Of a stretch of 64,000 bases of DNA, positions 21,501-36,500 are shown piece after piece. The translations under genes were made by a program, and so were the position numbers. Below the pieces are notes generated by a model. The model saw only the letters and a list, made by a program, of their open reading frames with translations, made no database searches and was not told the origin of the DNA. This stretch comes from Pycnopodia helianthoides (Eukaryota; Echinodermata; Asteroidea; Forcipulatida; Asteriidae). The first letter of the stretch is position 1; every line of letters starts with the position of its first letter. The stretch lies in assembly GCA_032158295.1 (NCBI GenBank), contig CM063256.1:1302001-1366000 (forward strand). The letters are read 5' to 3'.

Positions 21501-24500
21501 GTACAACATTGGTTGTACTAAAAATATGAATGTTCACAGATTTGCACATAACTTACATGGTGTGAAGATAGTCACGGTGGAGAACTTCCCTTGAAATAGT
21601 TTTGTTTGAATTGCTATAGTTTTTGAGAAATTAGTAAAACAACTAGTTTTTATCACGGTGATAAAATCCGATGTTTGAAAACAGTGAAAACATATAAAGG
21701 GGTCTTTTACTGTTTTCTTGTGACTCTGATGACCGATTGAGCTTAAATTTCCACAGGTTTGTTATTTCATGGATATGTTGGGTCACATAAAGTGTGGATA
21801 CTGGTATTTGACAATTACATATGTTGTACACATGCTTTAAAGAAGAGCTTGTTTTAAAAAAACCTGAGGAGGCAATGTGAGCAACAGACAGACAGAAGCC
21901 ATTTCATGTGAAATAAAGAATGCAGAAAAAATTTTATTATTAAAGGCAACGTTTACCTTTGGGTTTTGGAACAGTGCGGTTGTTTTAATCCTATATAAAT
22001 GTAGAAATATACAATATAACTAATTTGTGGAAAGGTTGTAGCGTTTTTGAGATATCGCCAAAAATCTGGAGTGGTTTTGTCCATGCAGGAAGAATAATCC
22101 GTAATTGGAATACACAATCTGAGAAAGGTTTCATGCTCCCAGATTGAAATGTTTTTGAATACCTTGCTCTAAAATCACATTTTGTTGAAGGGAATTGTTT
22201 CTCAAAATGTTGTACATTATCAACAGCTGCAGTGCTTCTTACCAAGTAAGGCCAACAAAAATTTAAAATTCTGTTTCCGATCACGTTTCACTTAAAAATA
22301 GGATCAGTAGGTTGGAAAGTTTTTTTATTTTGCGTTTTTTTTAATACGTCCCTGATCGTTCATGTGTTGAGCGCAATCAACGGATTTACACAACGAATTA
22401 GGCAAAATTGCGTGCAAACTGCAGTTTGCGCTCTGCATATTTGGCAGTTAATCTGCCCGACCTTGCAAATTGAGTGCAATCTTCAGTTTGCGCTCTTTAG
22501 ATTGGCAGTTAAAGCGGCGGTTTTTGCAAAAATGTGCGCAATGCGCTTCACACAGCGTCGAGTACACATGTGCGTGCTGCCCATTGAATTGTGGGTATTT
22601 TTCACTCGTAGTCGAGTTGTTGGACATCGCAGGCTCAATACATCGAGATATCTGTAATTGTAAATTCCTCTTGATATGTTCTGGTTTTTATTTCAAATGT
22701 TGCCTAAAACATGGTAAATTGGTAAAAGTCAGACATTTTCTTCGAGGTAAAATAGGTTTTTGTTTTTAGTTTTTTCCCATTTTTCCCCGTTTAGGGTCGC
22801 GGTGTAGAACTAGGGTCAGTCGGGAACCGGAAACAGAACCCTTTTTTTTTTTTGGCCTAAATTTCCATGGTCATTAATTTTTGGAGTAATTACCAAAGGT
22901 ACACCCTCCCTTAAAACATTAAATTTTGCAAATTTTTTTTTTTATCAACAGTTACAAAGATCTGATGCCTCATGATTTAGCGAGAGCAGCCATGCAGTAA
23001 GTACTTGTAGTATATTACTGGACATCGTTCATACGTTTGCCATAATGTGGTGTAAATTATCTCGTTATGTATCTTTGTGTAGCTCACATTATTGTTTCTA
23101 CTTTGGCCTAATCAATATATCTGTGTATTATTATTACATGTGGCTCCTGTTTATAAACAAAATCTTCTGTGTATTTCTATCTTGTGATCAAATTGAGGTT
23201 GCTTTTGATGTAATTATCTGCTATTGTGTTTTTTTATCCAAACATTGAATTCTGCTCTGAATGTATTTATTCTCTGTATGTATTATCTGTGTAGTCAGTC
23301 AAATTTATTGGCTGGAATTTGTTTTGTTTTTTACAGGTTTTACTAAAAAACACTAATAGTATAACTTGTTTTATATGTACTTGTATTTTCTTGAAAAGTA
23401 ACTGTTGCTGCAAGTTTTGTATTTCGTTACTATCAAACTGCCACTCCACTTGAATATTATTGTTGATTTTAGATATCGCCATTGATGTAAATGCTTAGAG
23501 TGCAAATATTTCTCATTAAGACTTGGAATGGATAAATTGATGACCAACTTAAAATAATATCTGATAATATCTCATGCCATTTGTTTGTTTTGTTACTTGC
23601 CAGAGGTTTGATTGACAAGACAAACATTCCCAGAGGTATGTAATACATGTGTAGCTCTTTGCTCAAGTATTTGCGGTAACACAATGTGGTTAAATCTCTA
23701 TTTGGAGTATGTGTGGTTCCGATGGAACCAGTGGACTCAATGTTTCAGACGGTATACTCTGTCCATCGTCCGTTTGATGCTGGACAGAGTTATAGGGTAA
23801 ACTGGGGTAAAAACGCCCGTTTTTTAAGTTTTAGTTAAATATCTCAGAACTTCTTGGAGACACAGAGAAATTAATGTGTGGTTTTATCCATTACATATCT
23901 CCTCTATTGTGTGCAAATATAAAATTATAGTCACTATGTTGAAAAAGTGAAATTTTCCACCCTTTTTGGATGGAAGTTTGGCGGGCGTTTTTACCCGGGT
24001 CTCGGGGTAAAAACGCCCACCCGCCCAGAGGTCGCTATATGACAGGTTTCTTTTGTAATGGAATCATATTTGTTAAATTAATTCAATATTGAGGGATACA
24101 ACATTAACTGCAAACAACTTTTCAAACACAGTTGGTTCATTATAACTACAAACTCAATCATTTTAAACCGATAACTTTATGTGGTATGTTGAAACATTAG
24201 CATTCATAATTCACGCACAATAAACTTGAACACTTATTTTATGTACCAACTTAGAACTAAGGTTAACTCCAGCAAGGCTTCATTGGTCTGAGGAAAGAAG
24301 CTCCTGGTGCTGATTTCACAAAGCACTAAGATTCATTTTAAGATGAGTTGTCAGTAATACCACAGTGATTTTTAGTGTGACATCACACCTAGCTTAGCAA
24401 GTAAGATGTGCATTTAAGCTCGCGAATGTACATTGACGGTCAGAGAGAGATTTTGTCACATGACCGCAGTGGGGTGACTATTGACTACACAACACACATA

Positions 24501-27500
24501 AACAGGAATAGGCCTACTGGTGTAACAGAAACAGTCAATTGGAAAGAGATGAGAGCACACAGGACACCAAGAGATGAACAACGAAGAGGGTGACAAGGGG
24601 GGGGGGGTAGAGGGAAGGAGCTGGTATGACCACAAGAGGTTGGAAACACAAAACACAATACCAAAGGTGGGAAGGGGGTTAGTTAGTTAATGAGGCAGAC
24701 TAAAAATGTGTATATCTGTGGGGATAAGGAGAAGGCAAAGACAAAAGGTTATTAGCCGTTTCTTTTTGGATGTTCAGACCGATGGGGTTGAATGATCTGG
24801 ATGCACTTTATCCACAGTTTCTCCCTACTCAGGCGAACAGTTTCTCTGTTGTTACCTAGTGCCTTAATGCCCTGTGAAATCATGGCAGAAATAGTCCTAT
24901 TCATGAAGTTATAATATTTAGGCCCAATCATTCAACATAATCTTAATGCCGTTTGCAGTGGTACTTAGCATGAAGGAAAGTTATTTGTGAAAAAAATTAA
25001 ATACGTCACAATAAACTTTTCAAATTTTAATTGAACCTTAACCTAATTGATCAAACCTGAATAAAAAAATATAAGAATTACACAGTTTTATATATAATAG
25101 GCTTCTAATAGTGAATATAAATTTAAAATATGGCTGTTAGTTACTAATATTGAGGTTTTTTTGAAGATTAATGAGGCTTTAATGGAGTTCGATGTTAAGG
25201 ATGCTACTGGGCGTTTTTACCCCGAGGTACTTGATTTATCCTGGGGTAAAAACGCCCACTTACAAAACAATGTTAAGCAAATATTAAAATTGATTTTAAT
25301 ATTTTGATCATTTATTATTGTGTAGTTAACCCATCTTAACAAATACCAACTAAAGAATAATGAAAAAATAAAACAATGTGCTGTTTTTATTTTATTTTAA
25401 GTGAAGTACGTTAAACCTTCGACAGTCATTTTTCAAAACTTTTTTTTCCGAATTTTTTTTAACAGCACCTATGCACCCTTAAAATATGTTAATGAGTTTA
25501 ATTATTCTTTTCATGTTTTTTGCCAAGCATAGTACCTATTAGAAATATATTTCATTTAGTAATTCTATGTGTCTTTTTTTACTAGCAATGGAAACAAGTC
25601 AAGTGGGCGTTTTTACCCCATGGGCGTTTTTACCCCAGTTTACCCTACTGTCACGTTGGCTTGTATCTCATCTAATGTGGCTTTTACTAGTGACTTCGTT
25701 GAGACATTCCATTGATGTAGGATTTTGTCCTTCATGTATTTTTCATACATTTTTAATGTTGTCTTTCGTATTCTTGTAATTTTAGAGTTTTATTTTTTAT
25801 TTTTATGTAGCCAGTGGCATCGGAGTTAAAAGCTTTCGAGTCACAATTATTTAGTTAACTTTTTTAGGGGTTAAATCTCTCTTTTGAGTATGTGTGGTTC
25901 CGATGGAAGCGTTGGACTCAACGTTTCGGATAGTATACTTTGTCTATCCTCCGCCTGATGCTGGACAGAGTATACTGTTTGAAATGTTACTGCAAATATC
26001 CTTTACGTATTGTGTTTCTTGTGTTGCAAACCTTCAAGTCGTATTACTCTTTGTTTGTAGCTGGTTGTCTTGTTACCCCCTTTCTAATATTAAAACCCTT
26101 CAAAACCCTTTATCTTAATGCAGGGCTCGAATTTGGGGGGAAAATCTACAAGACCACAGGACTTGTATCTCAAAATGTTTACTGGACCAGAAATAATTTT
26201 ACAAGACCAGATTCAAACTGAGAAAAGACTTCCTTGCACAGTTTAACTTGCATTTAATTGAAAAAGCACTAAGACATATAAGAGAAGATTTACCTCATTT
26301 GTCTTTAAGGGTATTAAGTATATTTCAAATCATTACTCAAAGTCAACATTTGAACATAATTTGTTTCTGTTCAAGATATTATAGAGTAAGGTACATGAAT
26401 TGTTATTGAAGTGAAAACACAAGACCGCCGGACTTGTCCGGTCATGAGTTTACTGGCCCAAAGCTAAAATCACTGGCCTCGGGCCAGCGGTCCAGTGTCA
26501 AATTCGAGCCCTGTAATGCATACACTTCCAATCTTATCAATCATGTGGGTGTTAGGTAACCTTAGAGTTGAATATAACGATTGATTTGAGACAGTGCCTT
26601 GCCGGAATACTTAACGGTGAATTTTAATATTTTGACCCAGTGATATTATTTGTGTTATTTGTTTGTAGATGCCGTTGATCACATCATCTACGGTAACGTA
26701 ATTCAAGAAGTGAAGACAAGTAACATAGCAAGAGAGGCTGCACTAGGAGCTGGATTCTCTGATAAGATTCCCTGTCACACAGTCACGTTGGCTTGTATCT
26801 CATCTAATGTGGCCATTACTAGTGGTAAGACAGAAACAATGACAAACCCATTTCAAAACCAGTGACTTCGTTTAGACGTTGTCACCTTGATTTCAAAACA
26901 TTTGATCTTAAACACTCCATTGTTGTAGGATTTTGTAGTTCGTAGAATGTACATTATTAATGTTGTCTTTCCTTTTCTTGTCATTTTAGAGATATTTTGT
27001 TTATTTTTACGTAGCCAGTGGCATTGGATTATAGGCTTTCGAGTCACAATTATTTAGTTAACTTTTTTTTAATTCCAGGAATGTGCCATTGGCTTAATGT
27101 CTTGTGTGTATTGTAATGTTCTGTTTGATACATCAAATAAATAATAATAGTAATAATAATAACCCTTTTGCTGCTTAACACGTTGACTGCCAGTCATTAT
27201 ATTCGTAGTGCGTTTCCATTTGCCAAGTGCGGTGCACATAAGTGCGATGCGCATGCGCGCATACCAATAAGGTACTATACAAAAACAAAAAATTAACATG
27301 CACATTCTAAGGTCGATGTCCTCACCACTGCCAGAAGCGTATGTGTTGCGTGCTCAGTGATGCCAGAGTTCTTAAATAACAATACAAAGCCCTTTCATTC
27401 TCTACGAGTATACTCGTAGTGGCAGAATCCGTCTAACCCCTTACTACGAATATACTCGTAGGCGGCAGTCAACGTGTTAAATACCTCTGTTGTTTTTAAC

Positions 27501-30500
27501 CACTTTCTTTCAAGTTCGTCATTCGTAGGATAGGTCAACATGGTTCATTAGATTGATTTAACAGATTTAAAGGAACATTACAGAATTGGTTTTTGCTAAC
27601 AAAACAGTTGCTGGCAGTGTAAGCACTTTATGTAATCCACCATATACATAAACTGACAAACCTGTAGAAGTTTGAGATCGATCGGCCATCTGGGTCACGA
27701 GAAAATAGTGAAAAACCGATTACACATTTGCATGAAATCATATAGATTCAACAAATGAATAAAACGCTCACTGAGCGATAAATTCCAATCGGAAAATTAG
27801 TTTATTTATTTGTCATCAAATATGGCATTTCAGACAGAAATATTTCAAGGAATGTTTTCTACTATCATCATCATTAGACCGTGTAAGTTTTATGTAAATC
27901 TGTGATCAAAAAGTATATTTTACAAGTTTTTTTTCTGACCAACTCTGTAATGTTCCTCTAAACACTTATGGTTGGTTTGATTTATTGTAGGCATGGGTCT
28001 AATCATGACAGATCAGGGAGATTCCTTCATTGCCGGAGGTGTAGAGTTCATGTCTGATGTCCCCATACGCCACAGCCGACAAATGCGCAAGTTTATGCTC
28101 ACCCAGAATAGGGTAAGGATAATAATAATAATAATAATAACAATGGTCATTTGTAAAGCGCCATATCTGCCAACTTGACACTCCTGGCGTCAAGGTTTTA
28201 GCCAGGATTTGATAAAAGGGTGTCCAAATTTGCTGGAAATTAAAAAACTGGGTGCCCAAATTGTTCACTTACAATACATTTACATGTAAAAGACAGATAC
28301 AACAGGTGTCAAAATTAAAACAGGGTGTCCAAAAGACACCCAGACACCCCTCTGGCTAACACTATGCCTGGCGTAGGTTGTGAGAAGATGATGTTGTAAC
28401 TGCAGTACAGTCTTGGCATCAATCAAAAAGATGCAAGTTAGAGTTATCCAAACAGAGAAGAAAAGTGTTTAGTTGTGATTTGAAGTTGGTGAGGGAGCTT
28501 TCCTGCTATGGACTGTAATAGTTCATGCAAACTTCAAGTGTATTCAAACATTTAGGGGACGCCTTGCGTTCCCAGGTATATGTGTAGCGGAAACAATATC
28601 ATGCACTGTACAGGTTTTGTCACACAGGGTAATTTTTGCTGGCAACTTGAAGGCAACCGACTGCACTGCATGCCAAAGAAGCACTTTGGTAGTACAACAT
28701 TAATTTTTCTGACACTATCTACTTGTCCCAAGAAAGTTATGTGGAAATTACCCAGGGGTATAAATGGGTACACCGACTCGTACACATACAAACTCGTACA
28801 CCGACTCATACACCAACTCGTACACCAACTCATACACCAACTCGTACACCAACTCGTACACCAACTCGTACACCAACTCGTACACCAACTCGTACACCAA
28901 CTCGTACACCAACTCGTACACCAACTCATACACCAACTCGTACACAACTCGTACACCAACTCGTACACCATCTCGTACACCAACTCGTACACAAACTCGT
29001 ACACCAACTCATACACCAACTCGTACACCAACTCGTACACCAACTCGTACACCAACTCGTACACCAACTCGTACACCAACTCGTACACCAACTCATACAC
29101 CAACTCATACACCAACTCGTACACCAACTCATACACCAACTCATACACCAACTCGTACACCAACTCGTACACCAACTCGTACACCAACTCGTACACCAAC
29201 TCATACACCAACTCATACACCAACTCATACACCAACTCGCACACCAACTCATACAACAACTCGTACACCAACTCGTACACCAACTCATACACCAACTCGT
29301 ACACCAACTCGTACACCAACTCGTACACCAATTCATACACCAACTCATACACCAACTCGTACACCAACTCGTACACCAACTCATACACCAACTCGTACAC
29401 CAACTCATACACCAACTCATACACCAACTCATACACCAACTCGTACACCAACTCGTACACCAACTCGTACACCAACTCATACACCAACTCGTACACCAAC
29501 TCGTACACCAACTCGTACACCAACTACGTACACCAACTCGTACCCAATCTGTAACACCAACTCGTACACCAACTCGTACACCAAACTCGTACACCAACTC
29601 GTACACAACTCGTACACCAACTCGTACACCAATCGTACATCAACTCGTACGACACTACGTACACCGACTCGTCACACCGCTGTACACGCAACTCGTACAC
29701 CAACCGTACACCAACTGTACACATCAAACTCGTACACAACTCGTAACAACTTAATTACACATACAACTCGTACACTGACTCGTACACCAAGAATGTACAT
29801 ACAAACTCGTACACCAAACTCGCACCTGCGAGGGTAGAGGTTTAAATTGTGTTTGAAAAAGCCTTCGGAGCACCACGGCAGCACAGGGCTGTATACTCCC
29901 CAGAGAGCTGAGAAAGATTACAGGAATGTTATTGGCCCAATGACCAGGGCACTAATGTAAAGCGCATTGATGGCTATTGTAAAATGCGCTATACAAGAAC
30001 TAGTTATTATTATTACTATAATTAACATACAATGTTTGTTTTTTTCTTGGAGATTGCCTGGAACTGGTTGCCTGTAAATTGCCCCGTGTGACATGGCCCG
30101 GTCCGTTCAAAATGCACAAGAATTGCATGGTTTATAATAAATAACACTGCGATCTTGTTAGTATCTAAGTCATTACAATATTTCATAAAGCCATGACAAG
30201 GTATAGGAGAGAACAAGCGGACAAGATTGTGATGGAAGTCTATTGCTAGTTTAAAATCACCAGAAATGCACAAATTGTATTATGTCTGTTCTTTTACCAG
30301 ATTTTGTATCTTGCGTCTCTTTGTCTTAGTGATAGCTTTTAGTTTAAATCAATTTCAGCTTCCCAGGTTTTATGATTTGTATTAACGATGTGTTGTTTTA
30401 ACCCTTTTATGTACATGTGTATCTTGTATTTCTTCTTTGTGATAACTTTTACTTTTGCTAGTTGTATTTTGATCAGAGAAATATTGGTTTATTTCTTATA

Positions 30501-33500
30501 TCTGGCTGGTCTGGGTTTTGATTGTCTTTTTAATAAATACTTATTGTTTTATTTTGTAAGCATGTCGTTTTTGTGATAATACCGACCTTGTTTTTTGTTC
30601 TTAAAGCGAAATAAGTAAATGAATAAATTATTATATTCACTGATTGTTTCTTCCTCATTGTAGGCCAAGACCACTGGAGCTAAGCTGTCACTTGCTGCTA
30701 AGCATCTAAGCTTAAAAGCTCTGGCACCTGAGGTAACTATAATAGAAAGACATTTTTGTTTGTAAACTCTGATGTCCTTCTTTTAACAGTTGAGAAAAGA
30801 TACCGCTGTGCTTTCAATCTTCAACTGTCTCCAGTGATAAATACAAAGTTATAAAGAATCCTGTCTTATTTGTGTTTGTTTACAGCTACCTGCAGTGGCA
30901 GAGTTTTCTACTAATGAGACTATGGGCCATTCTGGGGACAGACTTGCTGCAGCATTCAACATATCCAGGATAGAGCAGGTAAGAAGGGAACAAACTCTGG
31001 GCATGTCTTAACATTTGTCACAAGAAATAAGTTATAACGAGAATATACTAATGTGCACAAAATTTTGTTTGAAGACTATAGAATTGGAATGAGTGTATTT
31101 TTCTATAAATCATTAGACTCCCTTGCATTGGCTGCCATTGCTGAGGTCAAACATTAGAAATGTGTGCGCACAACTCTCAGCTCGTAGCCAATGATAGGTC
31201 TTCGTTGACCTAGGTGAGGGCGCTGTTTGAGCTTGTGACATCATATGCAAAGGATTTATGATGAAGTATCTCTAATATAAAAGTGCTGATGTGAAAAATA
31301 AATCTTGCACACGTATTACTTTGCACAGGATGAGTTCAGTTTGCGCTCACACAGCCTGGCAGACAAGGCATCCAGAGCTGGTTTCTTGGATGATAGATTG
31401 ACTTACCAGGTACCAGGGACGACTAAGGTCGTAGACAGTGATAACGGCATCAGGGTGTCGTCTATGGAGCAGATGGCCAAGCTGAGACCAGCCTTTATAA
31501 GACCTCATGGTACAGTCACTGCTGCTAATGCTTCCTTTCTGGTGAGTACACACCTTGTTCTCATATCAGGAATAGGTCAGCTTAGTGTGCCTCCTTTATC
31601 TTTTCTTTCTTTCTTTCTTTCGGTACACAGTTAGAATCCCACCTTGTACATAATACATTCATAATAATATACTAATAATAGTGGCTTCTTATAAAGTGCT
31701 CATATCTGTCAGGCGCTTCAACTTTCAGTATTCCTGCAGGTATTGTGGAGCTACGTTTTGAAGTATTAGACCATTCTTTATATAGTACTATGTAATGGTT
31801 AACAAGTGCTGTGGCGCAATATGCTGCCAATCAAACAGGAACACGAAGCAAACCCCTCTCTTTTCGATAAGTGTACTGGGTTCTTTACGTGCATTTCACA
31901 ACACATCGGGACCTTGGCTTTGGGTCCCATCGAAGGATGCAGCAATAATGTTAAGTGTCTTGCTTAAGGACACAAGGACAGAAGTGTCACGATTGGGACT
32001 CGAACCCACACTCTGCTGAACAAAAAAACACCAGAGCTTGAGTCCGGTGCCCTTATCCGCTTGGCCACGACACGCCACACAAACCTGTGGTACATCGTAA
32101 CTGTTTCAGATTTTGTGCTTTTGCGTTAGGATTTTAGGCAGGCATGTGTGATCAGTACGGCCAAAGCCATTGCTTTGTGAGCACAATGTTCTTTTGATGC
32201 ACGCAGCCAGCTACACGTAGATCAGCCTTTGGCATTTTTAATTCACTGGGAAGGAGGTGTCCATGTCTGGCTTTCACCTACAAATGTACATTAGATAGAT
32301 CACCAATGAAATGTGCGGTGTTATTATGCAGACTTATTGTGTGGGCATTGCAAACTGGTCTGCAACCAGACTATTTGTGTGCAGTATGTGTGCTTGCTTG
32401 GCTCATGTATGGATTGTGTATGAGTTGAATCTAGCCGGCTGTTTTTACAACTGATGCCCCAATTTACTTGATATCTCATGAAATTATTTATGTTTGCTTA
32501 TGAGTGTATTGCTATTATTGCCACATGAGTATGAGTCAATATTCATTTATTAATTAACAATTGAACTTTGTTAACAATACTAATTTATATTTTTTTGACT
32601 TATGTCATGAAACCTTTGCTCAAAGCTGGGTAGATCGCAATGGGACACCATCGCTACAAAATAATATTTCACTTACCCTGCTGTTTTCTTCACACACCTT
32701 GTGTCACTCAGGCATGCAAATTTTCCTCAGATCAGCTGATTTCCTCTTTTTTATTCTCAGTTTTACCATTCAAAATTGAAAAATACTGTACAAAATCATT
32801 GACATTTTTAATTTCCTCTTTTTTGGTGAAGTTACAGTTGCATGCCTGGTCACTAATCATACCCAAAAACCTGCTTCACGTGATCACCTGCTTCAATAAA
32901 TCAACCGTGTATCTCTTTTTTTTATTAATTCAGTGCAGTTTTGTAATGAAGTTTGATATGTGTTTGTTTTGTAGACTGATGGAGCTTCTGCCTGTTTGGT
33001 CATGACAGAAGGAAAAGCTAAAGAGATGGGTTACAAACCCAAGGCATATCTGAGAGACTTTGTGTATGTAGCACAGGACCCTAAGGATCAGCTACTTCTT
33101 GGGTTAGTAATCAAATCCATAATTACTTAATCTTATCTTAATCTTGACTGGTTATGTTTGGATTTACTGGATTTTGTATGTTTCTAGCCAAAACATTTGG
33201 GTCAAACACACAAATGGGATGACCAATGGGTTACCCAGTGAGTTGACCAATGGTTTATAGGGTTGACCAGTGAGTTGACCAATGGTTTGTAGGGTTGACC
33301 AGTGAGTTGACCAATGGTTTATAGGGTTACCCAGTGAGTTGACCAATGGTTTATAGGGTTATCCAGTGAGTTGACCAATGGTTTATAGGGTTGACCAGTG
33401 AGTTGACCAATGGTTTATAGGGTTACCCAGTGAGTTGACCAATGGTTTATAGGGTTACCCAGTGAGTTGACCAATGGTTTATAGGGTTATCCAGTGAGTT

Positions 33501-36500
33501 GACCAATGGTTTATAGGGTTGACCAGTGAGTTGACCAATGGTTTATAGGGTTGACCAGTGAGTTGACCAATGGTTTATAGGGTTGACCAGTGAGTTGACC
33601 AATGGTTTATAGGGTTACCCAGTGAGCTGACCAATGGTTTATAGGGTTGACCAGTGAGTTGACCAATGGTTTATAGGGTTACCCAGTGAGTTGATCAATG
33701 GTTTATAGGGTTGACCAGTGAGTTGACCAATGGTTTATAGGGTTGACCAGTGAGTTGACCAATGGTTTATAGGGTTATCCAGTGAGTTGACCAATGGTTT
33801 ATAGAGTTGACCAGTGAGTTGACCAATGGTTTATAGGGTTACCCAGTGAGTTGACCAATGGTTTATAGGGTTACCCAGTGAGTTGACCAATGGTTTATAG
33901 GGTTACCCAGTGAGTTGACCAATGGTTTATAGAGTTGACCAGTGAGTTGACCAATGGTTTATAGGGTTACCCAGTGAGTTGACCAATGGTTTATAGGGTT
34001 ACCCAGTGAGTTGACCAATGGTTTATAGGGTTTACCCAGTGAGTTGACCAATGGTTTATAGGGTTGACCAGTGAGTTGACCAATGGTTTATAGGGTTGAC
34101 CAGTGAGTTGACCAATGGTTTATAGGGTTGACCAGTGAGTTGACCAATGGTTTATAGGGTTGACCAGTGAGTTGACCAATGGTTTATAGGGTTGACCAGT
34201 GAGTTGACCAATGGTTTATAGGGTTACCCAGTGAGTTGACCAATGGTTTATAGGGTTGACCAGTGAGTTGACTAATGGGTTGACAAATTGATTGACATGT
34301 CTTTAGAGAACCTTCTGCCTTTCTATACTCTCTTTTTTATCATAAAATGTACCCGATTTTATATGTTTCCAGCCACAGCAAACATGTTGGTCATTGCTAT
34401 AAATTATGTATCCTTATATTTATTATCATATGAAACTGACAGTATAACCCTAAACATCTTAAAATATACTAGCTGTCTCAACGATCTTTTTCCTGATGCA
34501 CATAATTGTTCAATCGAACACGTTTCATTGATTCCTCCCTAGCCCTGCCTATGGAACTCCTAGAGTCTTGGACAAGGCTGGATTATCATTAAGCGATATC
34601 GATGTGTTTGAATATCATGAAGCGTTCGCTGGTCAGATCTTGGCGAATATGAAGGCTCTGGACTCCGACTGGTTTGCGCAGACCTACATGGGACGTAAGA
34701 GCAAGGTGAGTTGTTACTATTATTATTTTATTTCTCTCCACAAGTTCAAAAACAAAACAATTACTCACAAATGAGATCCAAAATAGATATAGAGAAGGCT
34801 AGACCGAGGAGGAAAATGTAAATTTTCCAATAACCTAAAGGTTCAGTCCGCCAATAAAAATATTTCTAAAAGGTACAGACACTCAATATACACAGGGAAA
34901 GAGGACAACAATTACAAAGATATAAACAATTACAAACTTTGAGTTGCATAGGTTGAATCGAAGGGAAAGCTGTTGACTGCTGCTTTGAATAAAGAGATAG
35001 ATGTCAAACAACGGATATCGATGGGCAATGAGTTCCACAAGGCAGGCACACTATGAAAAAAAGAATACTTTAAACTAAGTTGACTACATACAGTGTACAT
35101 CTCTACGCTGTATATCTAGACTATGATAGACTGTATTATCTGGGCCCAATTTCATAGAGCTGCTTTTAAAGCACAAAACGTAGCTAAGCACAACAAAATG
35201 ATGCTTACCAGAATAAGGTGACCAGCCAAAATACCATGTCGCATGTACAATTTGTGACTGGTATCCTGCTCATTTCTGCTTAGCAGACAATTGTTAAGCA
35301 ATATTTTCTGCTTTTAAAGCAGCTCTATGAAATTGGGCCCAGGTTTGTAATATGAGTGACTTGTAAGCATTCCAGGGTAGTTCCTGGCAGGCAAGATACT
35401 ATGAGAAATATTTTGTATTTTGTATCACAGCTTTCCCGTAAAACTGTGCTGTGAAAAACAGACCAGAGTATGAAGTATGGGAATGTGTATTGCCTTTCTT
35501 CGTTGTAACAACACTGTCATGAAAATTTCTTCCATTTAGCTTTGGACTCCGAGGTCCTTAGGGGTTATGGTATTCCCCCCAGGCCTGAACGTTTTGATGG
35601 ATGCTAGCGTTCATATTATTTTGAATAAGCATTCTGTATATTGTGTACAACTTGCTATCTCACATTTTGATTCATTTATGTTGTTGCTACAAAGATCCAA
35701 TTTCCTTTTTTGGATAAAATGTTATTTTCCTTTGTTATAAATGTGATATATCGATATACAGATATTAAGCTCACCCCTTTTAACTATTTTACATGTATTT
35801 TTATTTTCTCAGGTACTTATGTATTAATCATATCTGCAATGAATTCTATTAAAACCTTTTTTTTTGCTCTGCTTTGTTGGTTATTAACAGAATGGATTAT
35901 TAGGGTTATGAGTTGTGAAGTTAGTTTCACTGGAATCCTGACAGTGATTTTGTTGCAAATTCCATATTTTCTACATACATGTACATTCACATTATTCTTG
36001 ACCTGGGCCCAATTTCATGGCTCTGCTAACCGCCGAATTCTGCGCTTGCGGTGACCATTCTCCGCTTACTGTTCAAGCGCCGAATTTCTGCGCTAGCTGT
36101 GTAAGCGTAGAATGCCTAGTAACGTGGAGTACGCACGCGCACAAGCCGAAATTCCCCGCTAACCCGTGAAATACGCTTGACGTAAGCGCGGAATTCCCTG
36201 CTTCCGCAAGCGCCGATTCTTTGCTTACGGTAAGCAGAGCCATGAAGTTGGGCCCTGTTGCATTCATACTGCCTTGGTACTGTCCAAATACTATGTGACT
36301 TTCCTGTTATCAGAGATTTACCTTGTCCTGTATAAGTTAAAGTCCAGTCTGGTATTGTGTTGTTTTGCCAATTCTGTGCAACTTCTGCTTATTGTATATT
36401 GATATGCGCACAGCCACAATTATGGGTACACATTTTTGTTGGTGTCCATGTTATGAACAACAGTTTGAAAACCAGTGATGTAACAGTTATTTCAATGTTG

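Noticed and set aside
28766..29823. CRISPR-like array (regular short repeats)
   Set aside because: Direct tandem repeats with no unique spacers in a eukaryotic intron, so a satellite. The arrays at 33214-34285 and 59540-60930 were rejected for the same reason.
28552..29837. Open frames of 226-357 codons on both strands ([32 protein letters not shown])
   Set aside because: They are translations of a 12-bp satellite, open in nearly every frame because the unit has no stop. They have no conserved start context and lie in an intron.
31996..32067. Functional tRNA gene on the minus strand
   Set aside because: A and B boxes are present but the sequence cannot fold into a full cloverleaf, and it continues into a SINE body and tail.
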